Made by a program: the position numbers and the translations under genes | In this document: positions 1 through 7,860 of the stretch, one piece after another | Layout: each line of letters begins with the position of its first letter | Numbering within the stretch: position 1 is the first letter of the stretch | DNA from: CBDFMR01 sp965249765 | GTDB lineage: Bacteria; Bacteroidota; Bacteroidia; Chitinophagales; Saprospiraceae | Length of the DNA: 64,000 bases | Assembly: GCA_965249765.1 (NCBI GenBank) | Contig: CBDFMR010000003.1 | Span: 124,001 to 188,000, forward strand | Reading direction: 5' to 3' | Notes under the pieces: model-generated | Databases searched by the model: none | What the model was told of the DNA's origin: nothing | The model's input: only the letters and a program-made list of their open reading frames with translations

Positions 1-915
1 TCTCAGCATTTTGAGTCGGTCATGAATTATGACTTCACAGCTAAGGTTGAGAAACGACTCGACAACATTGCCTCAGGTGAGGAGCAATGGAAGATGATGC
101 TCAATGACTTCTATCCGGACTTTCATGCCACAGTCGAGAAGACGATTGCTGATGCAGATAGAGCCAAAGGAACTCGAGAACTCGGTAAAGATCCTGAATC
201 TGGACATACGGTTCTTGCTCAGATTACTAGATACGGACCGGTGATTCAGATTGGCACTGTAGAAGAAGTTGGCGAGGAAGGCAAACCAAGATTTGCTAAT
301 CTCAGGCAAGGACAATCTCTTGAGACCATCTCCTATGAAGAGGCCATGGATCTCTTTCAACTGCCAAAGACCATTGGTCAGTACGAAGAAAAAGATGTAG
401 AGATCAACATTGGACGGTTTGGCCCTTACGTAAAATTTGATGAAAAATTTATCTCAATCCCCAAGGGAAGAGATGTAATGGAAGTGGAGCTCGATGAGGC
501 CATCGATCTAATCGAACAAAAGCGAAAAGAAGATGCCCCGATTGCGACATTTGATGGATTGCCTGTGACCAGAGGAAAAGGAAGGTTTGGTCCTTTTCTT
601 AAATGGAATGAGTGGTTTGTTAATATTCCTAGACGAATAGATCCTGAGCAGATTACATCTGATGAAATTGTAGAGTTGCTAGAAAAAAAGAAAGAAAAAG
701 AAGCCAATCGCTACATTCAGCGATGGGAGAAGGAAAAAATTTCTATCGAAAATGCCAGATGGGGCCCGATCATTAAGAAAGGAAGAAAGATATTTAAATT
801 GCCTCTGGTAGATGGTAAAAAACCAGAAGTTGATTTGCTTAAGACACTTAGCCTTGATGATGTAAAAGCAATCATAGATGGTGAGGTACCCAAGGCACTC
901 AACGGGAAGAGCTAG
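1..915 (+). CDS. topA: DNA topoisomerase I, C-terminal part (5' truncated by window)
   Basis: The reading frame is already open at base 1 and runs 304 codons to a TAG, so the start lies outside the window. This is the C-terminal region of a type IA topoisomerase, which relaxes negatively supercoiled DNA. The visible part has the end of the catalytic core followed by repeated C-terminal DNA-binding modules. These are marked by TRYGPVIQ (about residue 75 of the visible part), GRFGPYVKF (about 140), GRFGPFLKW (about 193) and ARWGPIIKK (about 253). No cysteine zinc-finger repeats are seen, which fits the Topo_C-repeat type common in Bacteroidota. The internal ATG at base 22 is not the start, because the frame reads through it with family-like sequence. 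The gene converges on lpxB with 3 bp between the stop codons. The identification is strong. Confidence 0.93.
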   Translation, partial: SQHFESVMNYDFTAKVEKRLDNIASGEEQWKMMLNDFYPDFHATVEKTIADADRAKGTRELGKDPESGHTVLAQITRYGPVIQIGTVEEVGEEGKPRFANLRQGQSLETISYEEAMDLFQLPKTIGQYEEKDVEINIGRFGPYVKFDEKFISIPKGRDVMEVELDEAIDLIEQKRKEDAPIATFDGLPVTRGKGRFGPFLKWNEWFVNIPRRIDPEQITSDEIVELLEKKKEKEANRYIQRWEKEKISIENARWGPIIKKGRKIFKLPLVDGKKPEVDLLKTLSLDDVKAIIDGEVPKALNGKS

Positions 916-918
916 TTA

Positions 919-1998
919 CTATATCTGAGATATGATGTGAGCGGCCTTGGAAGAAGCGCCTCCCTCACCCAATCTTTCCCTTAGTTGAGAATACTTTGTC
1001 TTAATCATCGAATTCTTTTCTGTACGTAATAATTCTAGTTCTCTTATTAGATTTTCAGAAGTGAGCTCTTCTTGGATCAACTCTTTGACCACTTCATCAT
1101 TCATAATTAGGTTTACAAGGGAGATATAGGGTACGCTGACTAGTTTCTTGGCCAACCAAAATGATACGCCATTTCCTCGATAGGTGACTACTTGAGGAAC
1201 TCCATGTAGGGCAGTCTCCAGTGTTGCAGTCCCAGAGCTTACAGCGGCAAGATCTGAATTACTCAATATATTATATGTATCATCCAGATTCAATTCTACG
1301 TTCTCTGGTATATCAGCTATACAATCGTAAAATTCCATTCCTAGATTTTGGGTACCGGCAATGGAAAATCGCCAGTCTTTCTTTTTTTTGGCGACTTCCA
1401 TCATGATAGGGAGGATTCTCTCTACTTCCTGACGACGACTTCCGGGTAAGAGGGCGATGTGAGGTGTTTCTGTCGGATAGGGATCGTCTTCTTTTTCGTC
1501 GATGATATCTACGAGGGGATGTCCCACAAAGTGTGATGACATCTCATGTCCAGCAAAAAACTTCTTTTCAAATGGTAAAATGACTATCAGCTCGTCGACA
1601 TTTTCTTTAAGAACTTTGACTCGAGATTCATGCCATGCCCATAATTGTGGAGCAATGTAATAGACCACGTTGAATCCATGTTTTTTAGCCCATTTTGCCA
1701 TTCGTAAATTGAACCCTGGATAGTCTATCAATACAACTGTGTCAGGATTGAACTCAAGTATATCCTTTTTACATTCTTTGAAATTTGATAGTATCGATTT
1801 GATGTTTTTAGCAACCTCAACAAATCCCATAAAGGCAAGATCCTTGTAATGCTTAACTATATCCACCCTGGCGGCACGCATCAAGTCTCCCCCCCAACCA
1901 CGGATTTGACAAGGATGATGCTCAAGTAAGGCTGCAGCAAGGTGTGATCCATGAAGGTCACCAGAGGCTTCGCCTGATATGAAGTAGTACTTTTTCAT
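919..1998 (-). CDS. lpxB: lipid-A-disaccharide synthase
   Basis: A 359-residue glycosyltransferase of family GT19. It joins UDP-2,3-diacylglucosamine and lipid X to form the lipid A disaccharide at the inner face of the cytoplasmic membrane. Recognisable elements are the N-terminal FISGEASGDLHG, the mid-protein GHPLVD, LLPGSRRQEV and the SGTATLETAL loop near residue 255, which are hallmark LpxB motifs. Length is close to the usual 360-380. I start at the ATG at 1998. A TTG directly upstream is in frame, but the ATG gives a TGATG overlap with the preceding gene. This is the last gene of the cdsA-psd-surE-orf-lpxB operon, all of it on envelope and lipid themes. The organism is therefore expected to make lipid A. 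Confidence 0.96.
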   Translation of the reverse strand: MKKYYFISGEASGDLHGSHLAAALLEHHPCQIRGWGGDLMRAARVDIVKHYKDLAFMGFVEVAKNIKSILSNFKECKKDILEFNPDTVVLIDYPGFNLRMAKWAKKHGFNVVYYIAPQLWAWHESRVKVLKENVDELIVILPFEKKFFAGHEMSSHFVGHPLVDIIDEKEDDPYPTETPHIALLPGSRRQEVERILPIMMEVAKKKKDWRFSIAGTQNLGMEFYDCIADIPENVELNLDDTYNILSNSDLAAVSSGTATLETALHGVPQVVTYRGNGVSFWLAKKLVSVPYISLVNLIMNDEVVKELIQEELTSENLIRELELLRTEKNSMIKTKYSQLRERLGEGGASSKAAHIISQI

Positions 1999-2306
1999 CA
2001 ACCAAACAATAGGTGCTGGTATTTATACAACCACCATCCTACGTAAAATAGAGTAGGGAAAACAACACCGCGCATTGCTTTGTCCATACGTTTTTTCTTG
2101 AAATAGTTAAATGGTATGAGGTTGCAACACAGGCCAAATAGTGCTAACGTTTTTTCTCGTGATACAAAACTGAGAGATGAAGACTCACCCAATAGACCAA
2201 TAGAGATCAGTCCATCAAACAAGGCAAGTACTATTCCGTAACCCACAATGGGGCAGACAAATCCTATAAGTATGCCACCGAGAATCGAGTCTAATTCAAA
2301 TTTCAT
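1998..2306 (-). CDS. small conserved membrane protein between surE and lpxB
   Basis: A 102-residue protein of unknown function. The N-terminal third (about residues 8-40) is strongly hydrophobic and glycine-rich, and a second hydrophobic segment lies at about residues 83-100. Between them is a basic stretch (FKKKRMDKAMRG). It is therefore probably a small inner-membrane protein with two or more membrane segments. It sits 2 bp downstream of surE and its stop overlaps the lpxB start, so it is co-transcribed with lipid and lipid A genes. That position suggests an envelope role, but nothing in the sequence defines one. Small hypothetical membrane proteins at this spot are, from memory, common in Bacteroidota. 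Confidence 0.75.
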   Translation of the reverse strand: MKFELDSILGGILIGFVCPIVGYGIVLALFDGLISIGLLGESSSLSFVSREKTLALFGLCCNLIPFNYFKKKRMDKAMRGVVFPTLFYVGWWLYKYQHLLFG

Positions 2307-2308
2307 AA

Positions 2309-3079
2309 TTATAAGTCTTCTAGATAATCTAACCCTGATATAGCTTCATGATCTGTGAGGTCGTGCTTTGAAGGTACGACGGAGACGTATCCATTGGCCA
2401 ATGCCCAGAGATCAGTATCTGTATTGTTTTCTTCATGAATGAATTCTCCGGTGAGCCAATAATAAGTTTGACTGCGAGGATCTTTGGCTTCTTGAAAATC
2501 TTCCTGCCACGTTCCATTACCTTGACGGCAGACTTTAATGCCTTTAATTTCTTCAAGTGGAAGCTTCGGGAAATTTACGTTTAGCAGACCTCCCTTATTC
2601 TCTGAGGATTCTAATGCATTGGAAACAAGCTTTCTTACAAAGTGCTGTGCCGGTGAAAAGTCTGCATCAAAAGAATAGTCGCACAATGAAAAACCTATGG
2701 AATTTATTCCCTCGATGCTTGCTTCCATGGCAGCAGACATCGTTCCCGAATAGATGATATTTATCGAAGCATTGGAACCGTGATTTATTCCAGAGACGCA
2801 GAGATCTATCTTCCTGTCTTTAAGAAGAACGTTTTTAGCTAATTTGACACAGTCAACCGGTGTACCGGAACATTCATAAGATACAATGGAATCAAATACA
2901 TTGACGCGGTGTAGTCTGATGGGATGTTCTATTGTGATTGCATGACCTTGGCCAGATTGAGGAGTATTGGGCGCTACAACGACAACCTCGCCCATTTCTT
3001 TGACCACTCCTACTAATGCCCGTATTCCTGGGGCAAACATGCCGTCATCGTTTGTCACAAGTATGAGAGGTCTAAACAC
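2309..3079 (-). CDS. surE: 5'/3'-nucleotidase SurE
   Basis: A 256-residue SurE-family metal-dependent phosphatase that removes phosphate from nucleoside monophosphates (and in some species short polyphosphate). The N-terminal LVTNDDG carries the paired aspartates that bind the metal. The later SGINHGSN segment and the following YSGTMSAAMEA helix are standard SurE signatures. Length matches the family. The start is a GTG at 3079 that lies inside the last codons of psd (8-bp overlap), so translational coupling is likely. It belongs to the cdsA-psd-surE-orf-lpxB operon. Confidence 0.95.
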   Translation of the reverse strand: MFRPLILVTNDDGMFAPGIRALVGVVKEMGEVVVVAPNTPQSGQGHAITIEHPIRLHRVNVFDSIVSYECSGTPVDCVKLAKNVLLKDRKIDLCVSGINHGSNASINIIYSGTMSAAMEASIEGINSIGFSLCDYSFDADFSPAQHFVRKLVSNALESSENKGGLLNVNFPKLPLEEIKGIKVCRQGNGTWQEDFQEAKDPRSQTYYWLTGEFIHEENNTDTDLWALANGYVSVVPSKHDLTDHEAISGLDYLEDL

Positions 3080-3746
3080 GGTTTTCTACTTTTAATTCTG
3101 CCAAGATATCAACATTCCCTTTTACCACCTGATCCAAGGCAACTTTGACAGTAGCTTTCAGTGGTAAATAAACGTCAACTCGAGATCCAAGTTTTATAAA
3201 TCCCATTTCACCTCCCTGAGTGACCAATTGACCAACCTCATGATAATTTACAATACGACGTGCCAAAGCACCTGCAACTTGTCTAAGTAAGATCGTAGCG
3301 TTTTTTCCCTGGATGACAGATGTACATCTTTCGTTCTCTGTAGAGGATTTGGGATTCCAGGCAGCAAGAAACTTGCCGTTGTGGTGTTTGTTGTATATAA
3401 CTTCCCCGGAAATAGAGTTGCGATTTACGTGGACGTTAAGCGGTGACATAAAGATGGAAATCTGAAGCCGTTTGTCTTTGAAAAATTCTGGTTCGGCAAC
3501 CTCCTCTATAGCGACCACCTTCCCATCAGCAGGACAATAAACAAACTCATTGCTGGAGAGAGGAAGCGATCTATCTGGGTTGCGAAAGAAATTGATGCCC
3601 AATAGAAAAATTATTGTCAATGCTACAATGAGTAGCATTGCTAAAGACATAGATAAATAGCTCAAGCAAAGTCCAGCAGTGATGGCAAGCAATAACGTGA
3701 GTATAAAGAGTGTATTTTTTCCTTCTCTGTGAATCTTCAAATTCAA
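3072..3746 (-). CDS. psd: phosphatidylserine decarboxylase proenzyme (short type)
   Basis: A 224-residue short-type phosphatidylserine decarboxylase, which makes phosphatidylethanolamine from phosphatidylserine at the membrane. Two hydrophobic segments lie at about residues 13-50. The conserved NVHVNRNSISG is followed near the C-terminus by FIKLGSRVDVYLP. The Gly-Ser pair in that motif is the expected self-cleavage site that produces the pyruvoyl group. The first possible start is a TTG at 3746, overlapping the cdsA stop, and a second TTG lies two codons later. No ATG start is available, so the exact N-terminus is uncertain. It follows cdsA directly, so the two make consecutive steps of phospholipid synthesis; the serine transferase (pssA) is not in this window. 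Confidence 0.93.
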   Translation of the reverse strand: MNLKIHREGKNTLFILTLLLAITAGLCLSYLSMSLAMLLIVALTIIFLLGINFFRNPDRSLPLSSNEFVYCPADGKVVAIEEVAEPEFFKDKRLQISIFMSPLNVHVNRNSISGEVIYNKHHNGKFLAAWNPKSSTENERCTSVIQGKNATILLRQVAGALARRIVNYHEVGQLVTQGGEMGFIKLGSRVDVYLPLKATVKVALDQVVKGNVDILAELKVENRV

Positions 3747-4519
3747 AATATCTTATAAAGCAAATAAATAAATGGCCACACAAAAATAAAACTATCAAAT
3801 CGATCGAGGAAGCCTCCATGGTTTCCCATGCTTGTTCCGGAATCTTTGACACCTGCATTGCGCTTGATAGACGACTCTACCAGATCTCCCAATGTGCCAA
3901 ATACCCAAAGGATAACTGCTAATGAAAGCCACAAGATTAGAGATTCCTTAGAATACGCACTTATTATCCATGCTGCAATCAAGCTAAAAACTCCACCACC
4001 AATAAACCCTTCCCATGTTTTCTTAGGGGAAATGGTAGGAAAGAGTTTGTTTTTTCCCATTGAAGAACCCACGAAATACGCTGCCGAGTCTGATACCCAG
4101 ATGATAATAAATATAAAGAGCAAACGAAGGTTATCAATGCCATTTTGCTCCAGAATTAGATATGCCGCTAATAGAAGTGGAGCTCCTATATATACAAGGA
4201 CGGTACTTTCCGGATATGAAGAGTGAAGTGACTGAAGGGGTTTGTAAAACAGGGATATGATAAATACAATGCTCATAACTAAGCTCACCATCCAGAGATA
4301 ATCAGGGTAACTTGTAGGGCTAAAAAAGACACTGGTTATCATTATTGTCACAAGTAGAGCAAACAGCCATGCTGTAGATCTATTATGAATCTTTAAATAT
4401 TCCATAGAAGTGAGAAAACCGACCATTGCGATGAGACCTACTGCGAATTCTGTGGATAATAAAATCATTGAGATTACCACGATTCCAAAAACAAGACCTA
4501 CTAGAATTCTGTTTTGCAT
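3743..4519 (-). CDS. cdsA: phosphatidate cytidylyltransferase (CDP-diglyceride synthase)
   Basis: A 258-residue polytopic membrane enzyme that activates phosphatidic acid with CTP to CDP-diacylglycerol, the precursor of all phospholipids. About seven hydrophobic segments are visible along its length. The C-terminal signature is clear: GDLVESSIKRNAGVKDSG followed by HGGFLDRFDS, which carries the Lys/Arg and Asp residues of the CTP transferase family. It is the first gene of the minus-strand operon. Its ATG lies only 35 bp from the divergent pdxJ start. Its stop overlaps the psd start by 4 bp. Confidence 0.95.
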   Translation of the reverse strand: MQNRILVGLVFGIVVISMILLSTEFAVGLIAMVGFLTSMEYLKIHNRSTAWLFALLVTIMITSVFFSPTSYPDYLWMVSLVMSIVFIISLFYKPLQSLHSSYPESTVLVYIGAPLLLAAYLILEQNGIDNLRLLFIFIIIWVSDSAAYFVGSSMGKNKLFPTISPKKTWEGFIGGGVFSLIAAWIISAYSKESLILWLSLAVILWVFGTLGDLVESSIKRNAGVKDSGTSMGNHGGFLDRFDSFIFVWPFIYLLYKIF

Positions 4520-4554
4520 AGAAATTATCGATATTAAATCTTAAGATCAAGGAG

Positions 4555-5274
4555 ATGACAAGACTTAGCGTAAACATAAACAAAGTTGCACTGATTAGAA
4601 ATTCGAGAGGAGGGAATCTACCTGACCTCAGACAGTTTGCCATAGATTGTGAATCCTATGGAGCTCAAGGGATCACTGTACACCCACGTCCTGATGAGCG
4701 GCACATTAAATATGCAGATGTACCGATGCTCAAGTCAGTAGTGACTACGGAATTTAACATTGAGGGATATCCCTCGGAGAGGTTTGTAGAGATGGTGATT
4801 GATAGTAATCCCCATCAAGTCACTCTCGTACCCGATCCGCCTGGAGTACTGACATCTTCTGAAGGATGGAATGTGCAAGACCATGTCTCTTTATTACAGG
4901 ATGTTGTAGGACGATTTAAAGAGGCAGGAATAAGGGTGTCTATTTTTATGAATCCAGATCCTGAAAAAATAAAACACGTACCTGAGGCGGGTGCCGACAG
5001 AATCGAGTTGTATACCGGCGACTATGCTTATAATTATGCATCGGATAGGGAAATTGCAATCGCACCTCATATGAGGTGCGATGAGCTTGTAAGAAGCTTA
5101 GGTCTTGGTCTCAATGCTGGCCATGATCTCAATCTTAAAAACCTTCATTTCTATAGCAGTAGGATGAGGGGATTATTGGAAGTATCGATAGGTCATGCGC
5201 TCATAAGCGACGCCTTGTATTATGGTATTAGGAATACCATATTGATGTATAGGAATCAATTGTCGATGGTTTAG
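4555..5274 (+). CDS. pdxJ: pyridoxine 5'-phosphate synthase
   Basis: A 239-residue TIM-barrel enzyme that condenses 1-deoxyxylulose 5-phosphate with 3-amino-2-oxopropyl phosphate to give pyridoxine 5'-phosphate (DXP-dependent vitamin B6 route). Motifs seen are LSVNINKVALIRNSRG at the N-terminus, ITVHPRPDERHI (about residue 40), the VTLVPDPPG loop (about 82) and LGLNAGHDLNLKNL (about 180). All are typical of PdxJ, and the length is normal. A GGAG stretch lies directly before the ATG. Downstream the chromosome breaks into the ISKra4 element 38 bp after the stop, so any former neighbour on that side is gone. Confidence 0.96.
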   Translation: MTRLSVNINKVALIRNSRGGNLPDLRQFAIDCESYGAQGITVHPRPDERHIKYADVPMLKSVVTTEFNIEGYPSERFVEMVIDSNPHQVTLVPDPPGVLTSSEGWNVQDHVSLLQDVVGRFKEAGIRVSIFMNPDPEKIKHVPEAGADRIELYTGDYAYNYASDREIAIAPHMRCDELVRSLGLGLNAGHDLNLKNLHFYSSRMRGLLEVSIGHALISDALYYGIRNTILMYRNQLSMV

Positions 5275-5312
5275 AGCACTTTTTAGTTTGCTAAATTTCT
5301 TTTGCAAAGAAT

Positions 5313-6503
5313 GGGTGTAAGACAAATATCCACTAAGCAGCCATTTTGATCAAATACTTGATACAATCATGATTATTACTGCTATAAGCACATCTGAGAT
5401 CAGCTATAGCTTGTACCCCTTGAATAGACCATCTCTGCCCGGATAGTTTCATTCTTTGTTGTATGACACTTTTGTGAGCTGATTCTATGGGTCCCGATCC
5501 AATCATATATCCTTTATCGGAGAAGCTTTTATATTGCATTCGATCTTCGTGAGTTTCATAATATCTGATAATTTCGGTTTTACTCTTTTTAGCATTGTCA
5601 TTTCTACATTTGATTTTTATTATTTGTTGTATGACTTGGTGGACTTGATCATTCAGTAGTTTTTCTACGGCATAATAAAAGTCTAATATTTGCACAGAAC
5701 CGGGATAATTGTCTTCGGCCCATTTCCATATCCATTTAGCCCCATCGGCAACTATTATTTTCTTTGCATAGGGAATCAGCATCCTTTCCAGTTTGACAAA
5801 AAAATCGTCACACTTCCCCAGGTGATTTACATACACAGAATTGTGTAACTGACTCCTTTTCTTCTGATTTTCAGTCACTTGACCTCGTGCATGGATTCTA
5901 CCAAGCTTTATCTCTTTCCAGCCCTCCTCTCTGGTATATATCATCGATCCATCTATCATTACGTATACAGGCTCGGCTTTACTCTTTTGTTTAACCTGGG
6001 GTAATACTTGGGAATCATATTGCTGCATTTGCTCTTCTATCCGTGCTCCATAATGCTCACTTATTCGTTCTACCTGACGGTCACTGATCTCTAAATGCAG
6101 GGTCTTTAACAAGGTCTCAGATCCATCAGAAAATACTTGACTCTGTCCTAAAAAGCATATTAACTCTTGTAGCTTACTACTCACCCCAAAACGATGGGTA
6201 CCTTCACTCATAGGATGTGATTTATTCACTTCAAGTCGTCCCAGGCACGTCTGAAGCTTTTTTTTTATTCTTATTGGGTGTAATATCACCCTGGCTTTTT
6301 GACAGGATCTGTCGGCCTATTCGTAATGTCATTTTCAATACTTCATCTTCATAGGTATAGCCATCTTTAATCGTTGGCTCTTTGGCTAACCATATGTCTA
6401 ACTCTTCGCTTACTGTTTTTAGGATCTCCTGTTTAATTGATCGGTGATCCATTTTTGTTTGTTTTATCTATAACGTTGTTTCGTGGATATTTGACTTACA
6501 CCC
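5313..6503 (-). mobile_element. ISKra4-type insertion sequence, about 1.19 kb
   Basis: The element is bounded by near-perfect 21-bp inverted repeats. The left end reads GGGTGTAAGACAAATATCC from 5313, and the right end is its reverse complement at 6483-6503 with one mismatch. It contains a two-frame transposase on the minus strand. To its left is the pdxJ downstream region; to its right is the interior of a susC gene. It therefore either inserted in susC and a deletion removed the susC front, or it mediated that deletion. I could not identify a target duplication. Confidence 0.85.
5333..6452 (-). pseudogene. ISKra4-family transposase, split in two frames at an A9 run
   Basis: The first frame starts at the ATG at 6452 and codes for about 65 residues before leaving the conserved frame. 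The second frame continues from about 6268 to the stop at 5333. The conserved join lies on a run of nine A (minus strand, 6258-6266). Removing one A joins KNKKK to LQTCLGRLEVNKSHPMSEGT without a break, so this is a +1 (or -2) shift. DDE-like positions are visible: MIDGSMIY, IIVADGAKWIWKW and the C-terminal MIGSGPIESAHKSV followed by MKLSGQRWS, the family hallmark. The protein would be about 370 residues. The split could be programmed or transcriptional slippage on the A run, a genuine mutation, or a homopolymer sequencing error; I cannot tell which. Confidence 0.82.
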
Positions 6504-6504
6504 C

Positions 6505-7251
6505 AATGACCATGAAGTTGTAAAAATTACCGACGATATTAATGAATTAATATTGGGTAGTTCAGAGGAGTATCGGCTGTTGCGACTGAAGGACGTCCTT
6601 TCGGTACTTGGAAGGCACTTGCTCCAAAGACCAATGAAGATGGTCAAGTAATTGTTGGCGCTACAGGATTCCCTGAATACACCGATGATGAGCAGTATTT
6701 TGACTCTTATCAGCCTGATTATACAATGAGTTTCGGTACAGCTCTTGGTTACAAAGGATTTGGATTCAATATCCTGTTTGATTCTAAGCAAGGAGGATCC
6801 TACTATTCTTCGACTCAATTCTATACAGAATTCAATGGTACAGCCTTACATACGGCACAGTATGACAGATTGCCATTCGTTGTTCCAAATAGTGTTGTAG
6901 ACAACGGTGATGGAACTTACGCTGAGAATACTAAAGGAGTTACTGAGCAAGATTTCTTTACGAACTATGATCCAGCAGCATCTACATACTTAGTTGATGC
7001 TAGTTATATCAAGCTTAGAGAAGTTGGACTGAATTATTCATTCTCAAATTCCATATTGGGAAGTACCCCTTTTAAGAGGTGCTAAAATTGGACTCTTTGC
7101 AAAGAATTTGAAATTATGGTTGCCAGAGGAGAATACTTTTAACGACCCAGAGGTGAATGGTTTTGATCTCACTGGAAACGCGATAGGATTTGAATCTACC
7201 CAGGTTCCACCATCAAAAAGCTTTGGAATTAATTTAGGACTTACATTTTAA
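6505..7251 (+). pseudogene. susC/ragA-type TonB-linked receptor, C-terminal remnant
   Basis: This is the last quarter or so of a SusC-type outer-membrane receptor, in three frames. Frame one reads NDHEVVKITDDINELILG from the IS edge. A missing base near 6574 shifts it to EGRPFGTWKALAPKTNEDG, followed by barrel strands and the typical DASYIKLREVGLNYSFS. An extra base near 7078 shifts it again to AKIGLFAKNLKLWLPEEN, ending in SFGINLGLTF. The final aromatic residue fits an outer-membrane barrel terminus. The N-terminal carboxypeptidase-like, plug and early barrel regions are missing, replaced by the ISKra4 element. SusC proteins import oligosaccharides or peptides together with a SusD lipoprotein, whose broken gene follows 12 bp downstream. 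Confidence 0.85.
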
Positions 7252-7263
7252 ATCAAATAGACG

Positions 7264-7860
7264 ATGAAACTATTATATAAAATAACACTCGTATTGATTC
7301 TGATATTCTCACTTAATTCTTGTGAGGAATTATCAGATTTGAATATAGATCCATCAAAGTCGGCCGTAGCCTCTAAGCCGCAGCTGCTTACTTCTGCCCA
7401 AGGATTTATTGCGTATTGTTGACCAAGATTTGAATGGCGCAGTGTCTCATTTGTGGGCACAATATTATACATGGGGAATTGGTGTGTCTATAGGCAATGC
7501 TGAGCGATTTGTTGCTGAACCAGATGACCATAATGGTTATTGGCAGAGGTCATATGCCAATGCATTAACCGATCTTCAATTCATAGAGCAAAGCGATAAT
7601 CCTCATTATCGGGGAATTGCAAAAGTTTTTAAAGCCTATGTTTATCAGGGTTTGGTAGATCATTTTGGCGATGTACCGTATTCCGAAGCACTTAAAGGTG
7701 AAGATCAGATATTTACACCTTCTTATGATAATGCAGCTGATATTTATACTGCCTTAAGTGTTGTTGTTGTTGTTGTTGTTGTTGCCTTGTTAGAGTTCGG
7801 TGAAATAGGATCTGAAATTGGAGATGATGACTTAATGTACCAGGGTGATATCACTAAGTG
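7264..7860 (+). pseudogene. susD-type surface lipoprotein, truncated and frameshifted
   Basis: It starts MKLLYKITLVLILIFSLNSCEE, a lipoprotein signal with the lipobox ending at Cys20, as expected for a SusD partner of the adjacent SusC. The frame hits TGA at about 7418. The homologous sequence resumes in the next frame (IVDQDLNGAVSHLWAQYYTW) and continues through the tetratricopeptide-like helices (YRGIAKVFKAYVYQGLVDHFGDVPYSEAL). After an eight-codon GTT run the reading continues to IGDDDLMYQGDITKW. It then stops matching exactly where the ISNCY-type element begins. At least half of a normal SusD (about 450-550 residues) is lost. It cannot encode a working protein. Confidence 0.85.
7760..7783 (+). 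repeat. (GTT)8 microsatellite inside the susD remnant
   Basis: Eight uninterrupted GTT codons would encode eight valines, where SusD proteins normally have a mixed helical sequence (typically starting ALF or SLI). It appears to be a slippage expansion in a gene no longer under selection. Confidence 0.9.

Noticed and set aside
5275..5312. The TTTGC...GCAAA inverted pair after pdxJ, considered as a terminator.
   Set aside because: The stem is only 5 bp with a long loop and no proper T tract after it.
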